NCBI RefSeq assembly: GCF_001424025.1
Contig: NZ_LMPZ01000002.1
Location: forward strand, 1,354,702 to 1,418,701
Length of the DNA: 64,000 nt
Reading direction: 5' to 3'
Origin: Brevundimonas sp. Leaf363
Lineage (GTDB): Bacteria; Pseudomonadota; Alphaproteobacteria; Caulobacterales; Caulobacteraceae
The notes below the pieces were generated by a model, which was not told the origin of the DNA, searched no databases, and saw only the letters and a list, made by a program, of their open reading frames with translations. A program made the translations under genes and the position numbers. This document shows, piece by piece, positions 29,032 through 38,915 of the stretch. Positions within the stretch are counted from its first letter, which is position 1. Every line of letters begins with the position of its first letter.

Positions 29032-29237
29032 GTAATCCTGGGATTGAGGTCGTTCGTGCGTAGACCGCGGAACCGCCCATGCCTTGGGGCGAACGGGCGG
29101 CGCGCATCGCAGACCTGTCCCGGGTTTGGGCCCATATAGATATCCCCACGGCGCAGTCAAGTATTCCGGCGCCGCTTGCAATCATGAACGATCTGTAAAT
29201 ATTGGGCCGCGGGAGAGGCTGAGTAGGGGTTATTGGC

Positions 29238-29597
29238 ATGCGCGTTTTTGCGGCCGCGATCGCTCTGGCGATCGGTTTCGCGTCGGGTCCGGCGAAGGCC
29301 GACATGGCCGACGCCTTCGGAAACACCATCGTCTCGCACTATCCGGACGGTGGCTGGGTGAAGCACTTTTTCGAGCGTGACGGCCGGTATTCGGCGCAGT
29401 TCTCGGACGGACGCCGATTGACGGCCCAGTGGCGGCTTGAGGGCGACCGTGTCTGTCTGAATGGTCTGCGACCGCGCATCATGATGATCTCGCGCTACTG
29501 CTCGGCCCTGGTTGAGGCGGATGTCGGCGAGACCTGGCAGTCGCGCGATCCGCTGGGCCGCAACGTCCGCAACGAGCTTCTCGCCGGCCGACGCTGA
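29238..29597 (+). CDS. Small exported hypothetical protein
   Basis: This 119-residue protein has a clear signal peptide (MRVFAAAIALAIGFASGPAKA, cleavage before DMADAF). The mature part is a short beta-rich domain containing a Y-P-D-G-G-W-V-K-H-F-F-E-R-D-G-R-Y motif and two cysteines (CLNG and RYC) that could form a disulfide. I recognise no named family. The RBS is weak (AGGGG about ten bases upstream). It is divergent from the helicase gene and followed by the MATE gene on the same strand. Confidence 0.68.
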   Translation: MRVFAAAIALAIGFASGPAKADMADAFGNTIVSHYPDGGWVKHFFERDGRYSAQFSDGRRLTAQWRLEGDRVCLNGLRPRIMMISRYCSALVEADVGETWQSRDPLGRNVRNELLAGRR

Positions 29598-29672
29598 CGT
29601 CGGCGGCATGACAGATTGCCGCAGGGGGCGGTGGTCGCTAGCCTGACCTCTCCAGCAGGAAAGGCGGGCGTC

Positions 29673-31040
29673 GTGCAGCAGGATCTGACCCAAGGCTCGA
29701 TCACGGGCAAGCTGGTCGGCATGGCCGCCTTCATCGGCATGGGCCTGCTGTTCCAGACGCTCTACTTCCTGATCGACCTGTATTTCGTGTCGCGCCTGGG
29801 CCCGTCGGCGATCGCCGGCGTCGGGCTGGCGGGCAATCTGTTCTTCCTCAACATGGCCCTGGTTCAGATGGTCGGCGTGGGCGCGCTGTCGCTGATCGCG
29901 CGGGCCATAGGCGGCAAGACGTTCGACGACGCCAATGCCGTCTATCGCCAGTCGCTGATGATGTCGGTCATCCTGGCGGTGACCGTATTGGTGCTGGGAT
30001 ACGCCTTGGCGGAGCCGGCGCTGCGGTTGCTGGCAGCGGACGAGGCGACCGTGCAGGCGGGGACGCGATATCTGTACGGCTTCCTGCCGGCGCTTGCGCT
30101 GATGTTCCTGTCCAACGCCATGGGCTCGGCGTTGCGGGCGGCGGGCGTCGTGCGTCCGACCATGCTGGTGCAGACGGGCACGGTGCTGCTGAACGCTGTC
30201 CTCGCGCCCGTGCTGGTGGCCGGCTGGGGCACAGGCATGCCGCTTGGGACGTTCGGCGCCGGTCTGGCCAGCTCGATCGCGGCGTTGGCGGGCTTCCTCG
30301 GGGCGCTGTTCCTGTTCGACCGGGTGCAGACGATTTTCGTCGGGCCCCTGAAAATGGCGCCCATCGCGCTGAAGGTGTGGCGGCGCATCGTTGGAATCGG
30401 CCTGCCGTCGGCGGCCGAGTTCGTGCTGATGTTCATCACCACGGGCGTGGTCTACGGCGTGATCCGCCACTTCGGCCCGGAGGCCCAGGCCGGCTACGGC
30501 GTTGGCGGGCGGGTGATGCAGGCGGTCTTCCTGCCTGCCATGGCGGTGTCTTTCGCCGTCGCCCCGGTTGCGGGCCAGAACTTCGGCGCCGGGCTGGGCG
30601 GCCGCGTCCGCCGTACGGTGCGGGACGCGGCGGTGATCAGCTCTGCCCTGATGCTGGTGCTGACCCTGCTTTGCCAGATCAGCCCGGAGTGGATGATCGG
30701 CCTGTTCGCGCCCGATCAGGTCGTCGTCGAGGTCGGCGCGGGCTTCCTGCGGATCATCTCGCTGAACTTCGTGGCGACGGGCATCATCTTCACGGCGTCC
30801 GGCGCCTTCCAGGCCCTGGGCGACACCCGCCCGGCGCTGTTCGGAAGCATCTCTCGCCTGATCTTCTTCACCGGACCAGCGATCTGGCTGTCGACCCAGC
30901 CGTGGGCGCGGCTCGAACACGTATGGTGGCTGTCGGCCTGCTCCGTCCTGATCCACATGCTGATCGCCCTGTGGTTCCTGCGCCGGGAGCTGCGGGTCAA
31001 GCTCGAGGGACTGAAGCCGAAGGTCTCGCCGGTCGCCTAG
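29673..31040 (+). CDS. MATE-family multidrug/toxin exporter
   Basis: This 455-residue inner-membrane antiporter has twelve predicted helices in two MatE repeats. It starts VQQDLTQGSITGKLVGMAAF with conserved blocks LYFLIDLYFVSRLGPSAIAGVGLAG in the first half and AVAPVAGQNFGAG near the middle. GTG 29673, preceded by AGGAAAGG, is preferred; a TTG at 29616 would add 19 residues. It exports organic cations or similar compounds using a proton or sodium gradient; the substrate is unknown. Its stop overlaps the convergent parE stop by four bases. Confidence 0.9.
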   Translation: MQQDLTQGSITGKLVGMAAFIGMGLLFQTLYFLIDLYFVSRLGPSAIAGVGLAGNLFFLNMALVQMVGVGALSLIARAIGGKTFDDANAVYRQSLMMSVILAVTVLVLGYALAEPALRLLAADEATVQAGTRYLYGFLPALALMFLSNAMGSALRAAGVVRPTMLVQTGTVLLNAVLAPVLVAGWGTGMPLGTFGAGLASSIAALAGFLGALFLFDRVQTIFVGPLKMAPIALKVWRRIVGIGLPSAAEFVLMFITTGVVYGVIRHFGPEAQAGYGVGGRVMQAVFLPAMAVSFAVAPVAGQNFGAGLGGRVRRTVRDAAVISSALMLVLTLLCQISPEWMIGLFAPDQVVVEVGAGFLRIISLNFVATGIIFTASGAFQALGDTRPALFGSISRLIFFTGPAIWLSTQPWARLEHVWWLSACSVLIHMLIALWFLRRELRVKLEGLKPKVSPVA

Positions 31041-33112
31041 ACGTCCAGGTCCGCCACGGCGAACCGCGCGTTGTCCTGAATGAACTGGTAGCGGGCCTCG
31101 GCCTTCTTGCCCATCAAGCGCTCGACCAGATCCTCAATCTCGGCTTCGTCGGTGGGCAGATCGATCTTGGCCAGGGTGCGCTTCTTCGGATCCATGGTGG
31201 TCTCCTTCAGCTGCGAGGCCATCATCTCGCCTAGGCCCTTGAAGCGACCGATCTCGACCTTCTTGCCCTTGAAGGTGGTCGCCATCAGTTCGTCGCGGTG
31301 GGCGTCGTCGCGGGCGTAGTCCGACAGGGCGCCAGCCTGGATGCGGTAAAGCGGGGGCAGGGCCATGAACAGGCGGCCCTGGCGGATCACCTCGGGCATC
31401 ACGCGGTAGAAATAGGTGATCAGCAGCGCCGCGATGTGCGCCCCGTCCACGTCGGCGTCGGTCATGATGACGATCCGCTCATAGCGCAGGTCGTCGATGC
31501 TGAAGCGCGCGCCGGGATGCACACCCAGCGCCAGCGTCAGGTCCGACAGTTCGGCGTTGGCCCGCAGCTTGTCCGCCGTGGCCGAGGCGACGTTCAGGAT
31601 CTTGCCGCGCAGGGGCAGGATGGCCTGGGTGGTGCGATCGCGCGCCTGCTTGGCCGAGCCGCCGGCCGAATCGCCCTCGACGATGAACAGTTCGGTGCCG
31701 TTGGCGCCTTGGCGGGAACAGTCGGCCAGCTTGCCCGGCAGACGCAGCTTGCGGGTGGCGGAGGCGCGCTGCACCTCCTTGTCCTTGCGACGTTTCAGCC
31801 GCTCTTCCGCGCGGTCGATGACGAAGCCCAAGAGCTGATTGGCCTGTTTCGGACTTTCGGTCAGCCAGTGGTCCAGCGGATCGCGCAGCAACTGCTCGAC
31901 CAGACGCGCGCCCTCGGGTGAGGATAGACGGTCCTTGGTCTGGCCCTGGAACTCGGGATTACGGATGAACACGCTGATCAGGGCGCCTGCGTTGGCGATG
32001 ACGTCCTCGGCCGTGATGACGCCCGCGCGTTTCTCGTTGGTCAGTTCGCCGTAAGCCTTCAGACCCTTGACCAGTGCGGCGCGGAAGCCGGCCTCGTGCG
32101 TGCCGCCGTCGGGTGTCGACACCGTGTTGCAGTAGGAACTGACGAAGCCGTCCGCCTCGCCGAAACCGATCGGCGACCAGGTTACGGCCCATTCGACCGC
32201 GCCCGCTTCGCCCTTGCGCTCGACCCGGCCGGCGAAGGTGGGGGTGACGGTCTCGATTTCTCCGATGCGATCGACCAGAGCGTCGGCCAGGCCGCCGGGG
32301 AAGTGCAGGGTGGCGCTGGCGGGCGTGGCGTCGGTGGTCCGCTCGGGCGCGCAGGTCCATTTGATCTCGACGCCGCGGAACAGGTAGGCCTTGGACCGCG
32401 CCATGCGGAACAGGCGCGCGGGCTTGAAGGCGGCGCCGACGCCGAAGATTTCATCATCCGGCTTGAACCGGATCAGGGTGCCCTTCTTCTTGGACGGGCC
32501 GACCTGCTGGATCGGCGCCAGGACGTGGCCGCGCGAGAAGGACTGCTTCCATTCGAAGCCGTCGCGCCAGACGGTGACGTCCAGATGCTCCGACAGGGCG
32601 TTGACGACCGAAACGCCGACGCCGTGTAGGCCGCCGGATGTCTCGTAGGCCTTACCCGAGAATTTCCCGCCCGAGTGCAGCACGGTCATGACGACTTCCA
32701 GCGCCGACTTGCCCGGATGCTTGGGGTGCGGATCGACGGGAATGCCCCGACCGTCGTCGAACACCGAGAGATAGCCGTCAGCGTCAAGATCGACCTTGAT
32801 CGTCTTGGCGTGGCGGGCGACCGCCTCGTCCATGGCGTTATCGAGGACTTCAGCGAACAGGTGGTGCAGCGCCCGCTCGTCGGTGCCGCCGATGTACATC
32901 CCCGGGCGTTTGCGGACGGGCTCCAGCCCCTCCAGCACCTCGATGGACGAGGCGTCGTAGCCTCCGGGGACCGCATGTACGGGGGGCGGTGCGGGGACCG
33001 GCTTGGGCGGCGACGGGGGCGTGGCCACGGCCTGCAGCTTCAGCGCCGGCTCAGCCGCCTTGGGCTCGGGTTTCGTGGGTTCGTCGTCGTCAAAGGAGAA
33101 CAGGTCGGCCAT
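31037..33112 (-). CDS. parE: DNA topoisomerase IV subunit B
   Basis: This 691-residue ATPase subunit of the chromosome decatenase has a GHKL ATPase domain: EVLDNAMDEA near residue 80, DGRGIPVDPHPKH, and GGLHGVGVSVVNALS. The transducer region follows, and then the Toprim part: EGDSAGGSAKQ and DADVDGAHIAALLITYFYR. ParE is favoured over GyrB by its length and the absence of the GyrB insertion. The N-terminus carries a Pro-rich extension (residues 1-50) typical of Caulobacterales. ATG 33112 is the family start. Confidence 0.94.
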   Translation of the reverse strand: MADLFSFDDDEPTKPEPKAAEPALKLQAVATPPSPPKPVPAPPPVHAVPGGYDASSIEVLEGLEPVRKRPGMYIGGTDERALHHLFAEVLDNAMDEAVARHAKTIKVDLDADGYLSVFDDGRGIPVDPHPKHPGKSALEVVMTVLHSGGKFSGKAYETSGGLHGVGVSVVNALSEHLDVTVWRDGFEWKQSFSRGHVLAPIQQVGPSKKKGTLIRFKPDDEIFGVGAAFKPARLFRMARSKAYLFRGVEIKWTCAPERTTDATPASATLHFPGGLADALVDRIGEIETVTPTFAGRVERKGEAGAVEWAVTWSPIGFGEADGFVSSYCNTVSTPDGGTHEAGFRAALVKGLKAYGELTNEKRAGVITAEDVIANAGALISVFIRNPEFQGQTKDRLSSPEGARLVEQLLRDPLDHWLTESPKQANQLLGFVIDRAEERLKRRKDKEVQRASATRKLRLPGKLADCSRQGANGTELFIVEGDSAGGSAKQARDRTTQAILPLRGKILNVASATADKLRANAELSDLTLALGVHPGARFSIDDLRYERIVIMTDADVDGAHIAALLITYFYRVMPEVIRQGRLFMALPPLYRIQAGALSDYARDDAHRDELMATTFKGKKVEIGRFKGLGEMMASQLKETTMDPKKRTLAKIDLPTDEAEIEDLVERLMGKKAEARYQFIQDNARFAVADLDV

Positions 33113-34421
33113 GTGCGTAGCTTGAGGCGATTCGGGAGCCGGCCACGTAAGCCTGACGCCCGCGCCGGGCAAGCGGCGCCCGAGCGGGGAGGGGGGCGGG
33201 CAGCATCGCCCGCGTGAAGATCGCCAGCACCAGAGTCCACGGCAGGCTCTGGTGGCTCATCAGCACACTTTCGGACAGGCTAAGCATGAAGAAGACGCAC
33301 AGATAGGCGAAGCCCCAGCCGCCCTCGCGCGCGCCCGCGCCGTCCAGCCGCCACAAGGTGACCAGCGCCGCGATCAGCATCAGCGAGCCGACCAGCACCG
33401 CGCCTGGCCAGCCTAGCTGGACCAGCAGGTCGATCCAGCCGTTGTGCGCCGAGGGCACGGCCCAGCCGGTCTCGCGGCGCACATACATGGCGGGGATCGA
33501 TTCCTTGCCCCAGAAGGCGTTGTAGCCGTAGCCCGTCCACGGCCGCTCGGCGACGCGGCGCATCAGGCTGGCCCAGATGTGCGTGCGGCCGGTGAGCGTC
33601 GGGTCTTTGCCCAGGGCCTCCAGGATCGCCGCCGACTGAGTGTTCCACAGCCAGACGCCGCCACCGCCGCCAACGACCGCCAGCCAGGCGCCGACGATCG
33701 TCAGCACCGGCCCGCCCTTTCGCATGGCCCACAAGGCGCCGACCAGACCGAGGCCCAGCATCAGACACAGCAGCGAGGTCTTTGACTGGGTGCCTAGCAC
33801 CAGAAGGCTGCTCAGCCCAACGGTCCCCAGCGGGATGAGCCAACGCCGCAGGTCCGACGCCAGCACCGCCGCGGAGGCGACCGCACAGGCCGTCATGACG
33901 ATCCCCATCTGGTTCTTCTCGTACCAAAGGCCCCGCCACAGGCCGGCGTTGACGTCCTGGTGGACGCCGATGCGCGGAAGCAGGAAGACGAACAGCAGGC
34001 TGCCGACACCCAGCACCAAGCCGGTGTGCATCAACAGGCGCGGCAGGTGCGGCCCGCGGAACACCGCGCCGATATAGACGGCGAAGGTGCCGCTCATGGC
34101 CATGGCCAGGACACGCCGCGACGTCGTCGACGGATCGATCGACCAGTATTTCGAAATGAATGTCAGTCCGACCAGCATCAGCAGGGCGATCAGCGCCGGC
34201 CAGGCGGAACCGATCTTCTTGATCCGCAGACCGACCATCACGACCGTCCAGGCGTAAACCGGCAGCCAGATAAGCCGCAGGATCGGCGTCTCGGCCTGCG
34301 TTGGAGCGAACACCGGCCCGATCACCGCGCCGGTCAGCAGCGCCAGAATGACGCCCGCACCCAGCAACTCCCACCACGGCGGGGCGCTCTCAGGCTCTAG
34401 TCTGTCGGCCGGGTGGGACAC
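33090..34421 (-). CDS. O-antigen ligase/Wzy-like membrane protein
   Basis: This 443-residue inner-membrane protein has about eleven hydrophobic segments and the Wzy_C/O-antigen ligase signature: a large periplasmic loop with GRTHIWASLMRRVAERPWTGYGYNAFWG and the conserved histidine in S-A-H-N-G-W-I-D-L-L. Such proteins ligate or polymerise polysaccharides on lipid carriers; the substrate here is unknown. The 3' end overlaps the parE start by 23 bp on the same strand. No other polysaccharide genes are nearby, so it is an isolated copy. Confidence 0.88.
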   Translation of the reverse strand: MSHPADRLEPESAPPWWELLGAGVILALLTGAVIGPVFAPTQAETPILRLIWLPVYAWTVVMVGLRIKKIGSAWPALIALLMLVGLTFISKYWSIDPSTTSRRVLAMAMSGTFAVYIGAVFRGPHLPRLLMHTGLVLGVGSLLFVFLLPRIGVHQDVNAGLWRGLWYEKNQMGIVMTACAVASAAVLASDLRRWLIPLGTVGLSSLLVLGTQSKTSLLCLMLGLGLVGALWAMRKGGPVLTIVGAWLAVVGGGGGVWLWNTQSAAILEALGKDPTLTGRTHIWASLMRRVAERPWTGYGYNAFWGKESIPAMYVRRETGWAVPSAHNGWIDLLVQLGWPGAVLVGSLMLIAALVTLWRLDGAGAREGGWGFAYLCVFFMLSLSESVLMSHQSLPWTLVLAIFTRAMLPAPLPARAPLARRGRQAYVAGSRIASSYAHGRPVLL

Positions 34422-34509
34422 GGCGAAAGCCTTCGGCCGGTTCGGCTAAGGAAGCGTTTACCGAACGGCTTAGCCGTTGCAGGTTGACCATCCATCGGGT
34501 GAGGGCGGC

Positions 34510-35664
34510 ATGGCGAGTCTGTTGCGGGAACGGAGGTCGGGCGAGCATGCCCGCGTCGGCTTCGTCGAGCTGTTCTTCGACCTGGTCTTCGTCTTTGCCA
34601 TCACCCAGGTCAGCCACGCGCTGCTGGCGCACCTCACGCCTACGGGCGCTGTGCAGGCGGCCATGATGCTGGCGGCGGTATGGTGGGCGTGGATCTTCAC
34701 CTCCTGGGTGACCAACTGGCTCGACCCCGAGCGGGCGCCGGTGCAGATCGCCCTGTTCGCCTTGATGGGCATCGGGCTGGTGATGTCGGCCGCCTTGCCG
34801 CACGCCTTCGAAGGGACGGGTCTGGCCTTCGCCATCGCCTTCGCGACCATTCAGGTCGGACGGACCCTCTTCATGCTGTGGGCCGCGCGGTCCAACGCCA
34901 TGCTGGTTCGCAATTTTCAGCGCATCCTCGTCTGGCTGCTGGCTTCGGCCGGTTTCTGGATCGCGGGCGGTCTTGCTGCACCGGAGCAGCGGCTATGGTT
35001 CTGGCTGGCCGCGCTGGTCATCGAATACGTTTCGCCGGCCCTCTATTTCTACGTCCCCGGCCTGGGCCGCGCCCGCACCGAAGACTGGACCGTCGAGGGC
35101 GGCCACATGGCCGAACGGGTCGGCCTGTTCATCATCATCTGCCTGGGCGAGACGCTGCTGGTTTCGGGCGCGACCTTCGCCGGGCTGGACTGGAGCTCTG
35201 CTCCCGTCTGGATCGCCTTTGTCTCAGCCATCCTATCGACGGTGGCGATGTGGCAGCTCTACTTCGGCCGGGCGCAAGAGGCGGCGTCCCGCGCCATCAT
35301 GCACGCCAGCGACCCCGGCCGCCTGGCCCGCCGCGCCTTCACCTATTCGCCCATTCTGGTCATCGCCGGGATCATCGTGGTGGCTGTCAGCGATGAACTG
35401 GTGCTGGCCCATCCGGGCGGTCACGTCCCGACGGCGGCGGCCCTAACCCTGCTGGGCGGGCCCGCTTTATTCCTGCTCGGCACGGCCATCGCGATCTTCG
35501 CGATCTGGCGCAAAATGGCCTGGTCCAGACTGGCGGGCTGCGCCCTGCTAGGCACGGGATGGCTTATTTTGCCGTGGACCACGCCCCTGGTTCTGAGCGT
35601 CGCTTCCACGGCGGTTCTGCTGTCGGTCGGCGCGTGGGAGACGATGCGGCCTCAGCGCGACTGA
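34510..35664 (+). CDS. Low-temperature-requirement A (LtrA) family membrane protein
   Basis: This 384-residue protein has the LtrA opening (VGFVELFFDLVFVFAITQVSHALLAHL) and about ten transmembrane segments, with HMAERVGLFIIICLGETLL in the middle. LtrA proteins are named for a Listeria low-temperature mutant; their biochemical function is not established. ATG 34510 is preferred over TTG 34477. It is divergent from the O-antigen ligase-like gene, and its stop lies four bases from the convergent uvrD-like stop. Confidence 0.88.
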   Translation: MASLLRERRSGEHARVGFVELFFDLVFVFAITQVSHALLAHLTPTGAVQAAMMLAAVWWAWIFTSWVTNWLDPERAPVQIALFALMGIGLVMSAALPHAFEGTGLAFAIAFATIQVGRTLFMLWAARSNAMLVRNFQRILVWLLASAGFWIAGGLAAPEQRLWFWLAALVIEYVSPALYFYVPGLGRARTEDWTVEGGHMAERVGLFIIICLGETLLVSGATFAGLDWSSAPVWIAFVSAILSTVAMWQLYFGRAQEAASRAIMHASDPGRLARRAFTYSPILVIAGIIVVAVSDELVLAHPGGHVPTAAALTLLGGPALFLLGTAIAIFAIWRKMAWSRLAGCALLGTGWLILPWTTPLVLSVASTAVLLSVGAWETMRPQRD

Positions 35665-35668
35665 CGCA

Positions 35669-38020
35669 TCACGCCTTCTCGACAAAGGTGTCGATCACCT
35701 TCTTCTCGCCGGCCTTTTCGAACACGACGACCAGCTTGTTGCCCTCGATGACGCGCACGTTTCCGTAGCCGAACTTCTGATGGAAAACGCGCTCGCCCTT
35801 GACCCAGCCGGAGCTGGCAGAGGGGTCGGCGGTGGCGACGAGGCGGCCGTCGCCTTCGATCAGGGCGTGGCGGGCCGGCTTCGCGCCGGGCGCCTGGGCG
35901 GCGGCGAAGGCCTGGCCGCGTTTCCAGCCCGGTGAGGAGTAGGCCGCGCCGAAGGCGGGCGTGTCGTCCCAGCGGCTCTTGGCCTCCTTCATGCCGGCTG
36001 AGGCGCCATAGTAGCCCGTGTCAGACTGCGGATCGACGTGATCTATCGGCAGTTCGTCGACGAAGCGGCTGGGCAGCTGCGAGGTCCAGCGGCCGTAGAC
36101 CAGCCGGTTGGCGGCGAACGAAATCCGCGCGTCCGCCTTGGCGCGGGTGACGCCCACGTAAGCCAGGCGGCGTTCCTCCTCGAGGCCCTTCTCGCCCTTC
36201 TCGTCGATGCTGCGCTGGCTGGGGAAGACGCCTTCCTCCCAGCCGGGCAGAAATACCAGCGGGAATTCCAGCCCCTTGGCGCCGTGCAGCGTCATGATCT
36301 GCACCGACCCGGCGCCATCGGGATCGTCGTTGGCGCCGCGATCCAGATCCATGACCAGCGAGACGTGCTCCAGATAGGCGCCCAGGCTGTCGAAGGCCTG
36401 CATGGACTGGGTCAGCTCCTTCAGGTTATCCAGCCGCGTCTGGCCGCTGGTGCGGTCGGCCTTCTGCATGTCGGTGTAGCCCGACTCCTCAAGGATGATC
36501 TCGGTCAGCTCCCAATGCGGGATCGATTGGGCCTGGATCCGCCAGCGATCCATGTCGCGCACGAAGTTGGACAGGGCGGTGCGCGTGCGCGCCTGTAGTT
36601 CGTCCGAGCCGATCAGGTCGCGCACGGCGGTCATGGCCGAGACGCCGGTCTGGCGGGCGATGTGCAGCACCTTCTGCACGCTGGTGTCGCCGATGCCGCG
36701 CTTGGGCACATTGACGATCCGCTCGAAGGCCAGGTCGTCGTCGGGCGACTGGATCAGGCGCAGATAGGCGTGGGCGTCGCGGATCTCGGCCCGCTCGAAA
36801 AAGCGCGGGCCGCCGATGACGGCGTAGGGAATGGCCAGCATGACGAAGCGCTCTTCGAACGCCCGCATCTGGAAGGAGGCGCGAACCAGGACAGCCATGT
36901 CCTTGTAGTTGCGACCCGTCTTGCGCGCCGTCTCGATCTCGTCGGCGATCAGCCGAGCCTCGGCCTCGCCGTCCCAGACCCCGCGTACGCGCACCTTGTC
37001 GCCCGTCTGGTCCTCGGTCCACAGCGTCTTGCCGAGACGGTCCTTGTTGGCGGCGATCAGGCCTGAGGCGGCGCCCAGGATGTGCCGCGTCGAGCGATAG
37101 TTGCGCTCCAGCCGGATGACCTTGGCGCCGGGGAAGTCGCGCTCGAACCGCAGGATGTTGTCCACCTCGGCGCCGCGCCAGCCATAGATCGACTGGTCGT
37201 CGTCACCCACGCAGCAGACGTTGCCGGTGCTGGATGTCAGCAGCCGCAGCCACAGATACTGCGCGACGTTGGTGTCCTGGTACTCGTCCACCAGGATGTA
37301 GCGGAACCGGCGGCGGTACTCCTCCGCGATATCGGCGTGCTTCGACAGGATCGTCAGGTTGTGCAGCAGCAGGTCGCCGAAATCGCAGGCGTTCAGCGTC
37401 GCCAGCCGCGCCTGATAGGCGGCGTAAAGGCTCTGGCCCTTGCCGTTGGCGAAGTCCTCGCCGGGCGGCAGCTTGTCCGGCGTCCAGCCGCGGTTCTTCC
37501 AGTGGTCGATCAGATTGGCCAGCGACTTGGGCGTCCAGCGCTTGGTGTCGATGTTGGCCGCCTCAAGCAGTTGCTTGAGCAGCCGCTCCTGATCGTCGGT
37601 GTCCAGGATGGTGAAGCTGGATTTCAGCCCCACAAGCTCGGCGTGACGCCGCAGGATCTGTGCGGCGACCGAGTGGAAGGTGCCCAGCCAGCGCAGGCCC
37701 TCGGCCGACGGGCCGATCAGGTGGGTGATCCGCTCGCGCATCTCTCGCGCGGCCTTGTTGGTGAAGGTGACGACCAGCAGCTCCCACGGCCGCGCCTTGC
37801 CCGTCGCCAGGATGTGGGCGAGGCGGGTGGTCAGGACGCGCGTCTTGCCCGTACCGGCGCCCGCCAGCACCAGCACCGGGCCCTCGGTCGTCTGGACGGC
37901 GTCCGCCTGTTCGGTGTTCAGGCCGCGCAGATAATCGCTCGCCGGTTCGGGCGGGCGGGCGCGGGCGAGGTCGGATATGCGGGGCGTCGGAAGGTCGGTC
38001 ACGTCGGATTCGATCGGCAT
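35669..38020 (-). CDS. uvrD: ATP-dependent 3'-5' DNA helicase, UvrD/PcrA family
   Basis: This 783-residue SF1A helicase acts in nucleotide excision repair and replication restart. Motif I is AGAGTGKTR (about residue 53), motif II is DEYQDTN (about 247), motif III is VGDDDQSIYGWRGA, and motif VI is RRLAYVGVTRA. The C-terminal tail GYGNVRVIEGNKLVVVF is the Tudor-like RNA polymerase-binding module known from PcrA/UvrD. The N-terminus has an extra Pro-rich 30 residues. A perfect 22-bp inverted repeat (38085-38106) lies 65 bp upstream. Confidence 0.95.
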   Translation of the reverse strand: MPIESDVTDLPTPRISDLARARPPEPASDYLRGLNTEQADAVQTTEGPVLVLAGAGTGKTRVLTTRLAHILATGKARPWELLVVTFTNKAAREMRERITHLIGPSAEGLRWLGTFHSVAAQILRRHAELVGLKSSFTILDTDDQERLLKQLLEAANIDTKRWTPKSLANLIDHWKNRGWTPDKLPPGEDFANGKGQSLYAAYQARLATLNACDFGDLLLHNLTILSKHADIAEEYRRRFRYILVDEYQDTNVAQYLWLRLLTSSTGNVCCVGDDDQSIYGWRGAEVDNILRFERDFPGAKVIRLERNYRSTRHILGAASGLIAANKDRLGKTLWTEDQTGDKVRVRGVWDGEAEARLIADEIETARKTGRNYKDMAVLVRASFQMRAFEERFVMLAIPYAVIGGPRFFERAEIRDAHAYLRLIQSPDDDLAFERIVNVPKRGIGDTSVQKVLHIARQTGVSAMTAVRDLIGSDELQARTRTALSNFVRDMDRWRIQAQSIPHWELTEIILEESGYTDMQKADRTSGQTRLDNLKELTQSMQAFDSLGAYLEHVSLVMDLDRGANDDPDGAGSVQIMTLHGAKGLEFPLVFLPGWEEGVFPSQRSIDEKGEKGLEEERRLAYVGVTRAKADARISFAANRLVYGRWTSQLPSRFVDELPIDHVDPQSDTGYYGASAGMKEAKSRWDDTPAFGAAYSSPGWKRGQAFAAAQAPGAKPARHALIEGDGRLVATADPSASSGWVKGERVFHQKFGYGNVRVIEGNKLVVVFEKAGEKKVIDTFVEKA

Positions 38021-38084
38021 TGAACCCGGAACATAATGAGCACGAAGGCCAAAGTCAGGCCCGACGTTCGCTCGAATACCGATG

Positions 38085-38106
38085 CATCGATCTATGCAGA
38101 TCGATG
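38085..38106. repeat. Perfect palindrome upstream of the uvrD-like gene
   Basis: CATCGATCT-ATGC-AGATCGATG is a perfect 9-bp inverted repeat with a four-base spacer. It sits in the 123-bp gap between the SIMPL gene end and the helicase start, both on the minus strand. It has no T tract, so a protein-binding site is as likely as a terminator. Confidence 0.6.
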
Positions 38107-38143
38107 GCGACCCGCCGGTCCAGAAGCCGCGCTTTAGCGCCGG

Positions 38144-38863
38144 CTACTTCAGGCGATAGCTTATCGTTGCGACGACACGCACCTTCTTGGTGACCGAAGA
38201 GGCTTCATCACCAGCCTCGTCACGCGCCAGAATCTCGAACGAGCCCTGGTTGGCCTGGCGAATGCCCCCCAGCGGCGTACCGGAGTCCTTGGCGAACTGC
38301 TCGCCGCCGCTGCGTGCCGCGGCGGTCGCCTCGGCGATCATGGCGGGCCGTACGTCGTTCAACTTGGTGAAGATGTATGACGGGCCGGCGAAGTCCTGCA
38401 GAACCACGCCTTGACGGATCAGATCGTTCAACGCCCGCGTCGTTTGCTGCACCCGGTCTACGTCGCCGGTCCGCACGACCACGGTCTGCGCCAGAATGAA
38501 GCGGGGGCCGCCGGTCTGGCTGGCGTATTCACGGCTGCGGGTGTCCGCAACCTCCAGCCGGCCGAGATCGACCGAATCGGCCGGATAGCCCTGGGCCGCC
38601 AGGAACTGACGCACGATAGCCAGATCGCCGTCGATGCGCGCCTGCACGTCCGACAACACGTCGCCCGAGGCCGTGAAACGCAGCGGCAATACGGCCAAGT
38701 CGGCCTGAACCGTCCGCTCCGCCGCGCCGCGCACCGTGACGAAGCGATCACCCGCGCGCGCGTTGACGATGCCCTGGCCGACGAGCGCGCCTGACCCCAG
38801 AAGGCCCAGGGCCAGCAGACCGCCGACGACGATCGACGGGATCAAGGGATGATCGGTGGTCAT
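38144..38863 (-). CDS. SIMPL domain (DUF541) exported protein
   Basis: This 239-residue protein has an N-terminal signal or anchor (about 8-30, IPSIVVGGLLALGLLGSGALV) followed by the SIMPL/DUF541 domain: FVTVRGAAERTVQADLAVLPLRFTASG, with the C-terminal KVRVVATISYRLK. SIMPL proteins are periplasmic and have been linked to oxidative stress and signalling, without a defined activity. ATG 38863 is supported by GGAGGAG just upstream. It lies 52 bp after the RHH_4 gene on the same strand and may be cotranscribed with it. Confidence 0.88.
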   Translation of the reverse strand: MTTDHPLIPSIVVGGLLALGLLGSGALVGQGIVNARAGDRFVTVRGAAERTVQADLAVLPLRFTASGDVLSDVQARIDGDLAIVRQFLAAQGYPADSVDLGRLEVADTRSREYASQTGGPRFILAQTVVVRTGDVDRVQQTTRALNDLIRQGVVLQDFAGPSYIFTKLNDVRPAMIAEATAAARSGGEQFAKDSGTPLGGIRQANQGSFEILARDEAGDEASSVTKKVRVVATISYRLK

Positions 38864-38915
38864 GGCGTGCTCCTCCCCGAGCTTTGCGTGAGAGAGCGCT
38901 GGTCCGCGACCGCTG

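Noticed and set aside
29157..30956. 599-codon open frame on the minus strand across the MATE gene
   Set aside because: It is antisense to a clear MATE transporter. Its product is rich in Arg, Gln and His with no domain. Long antisense frames are expected at this GC content.
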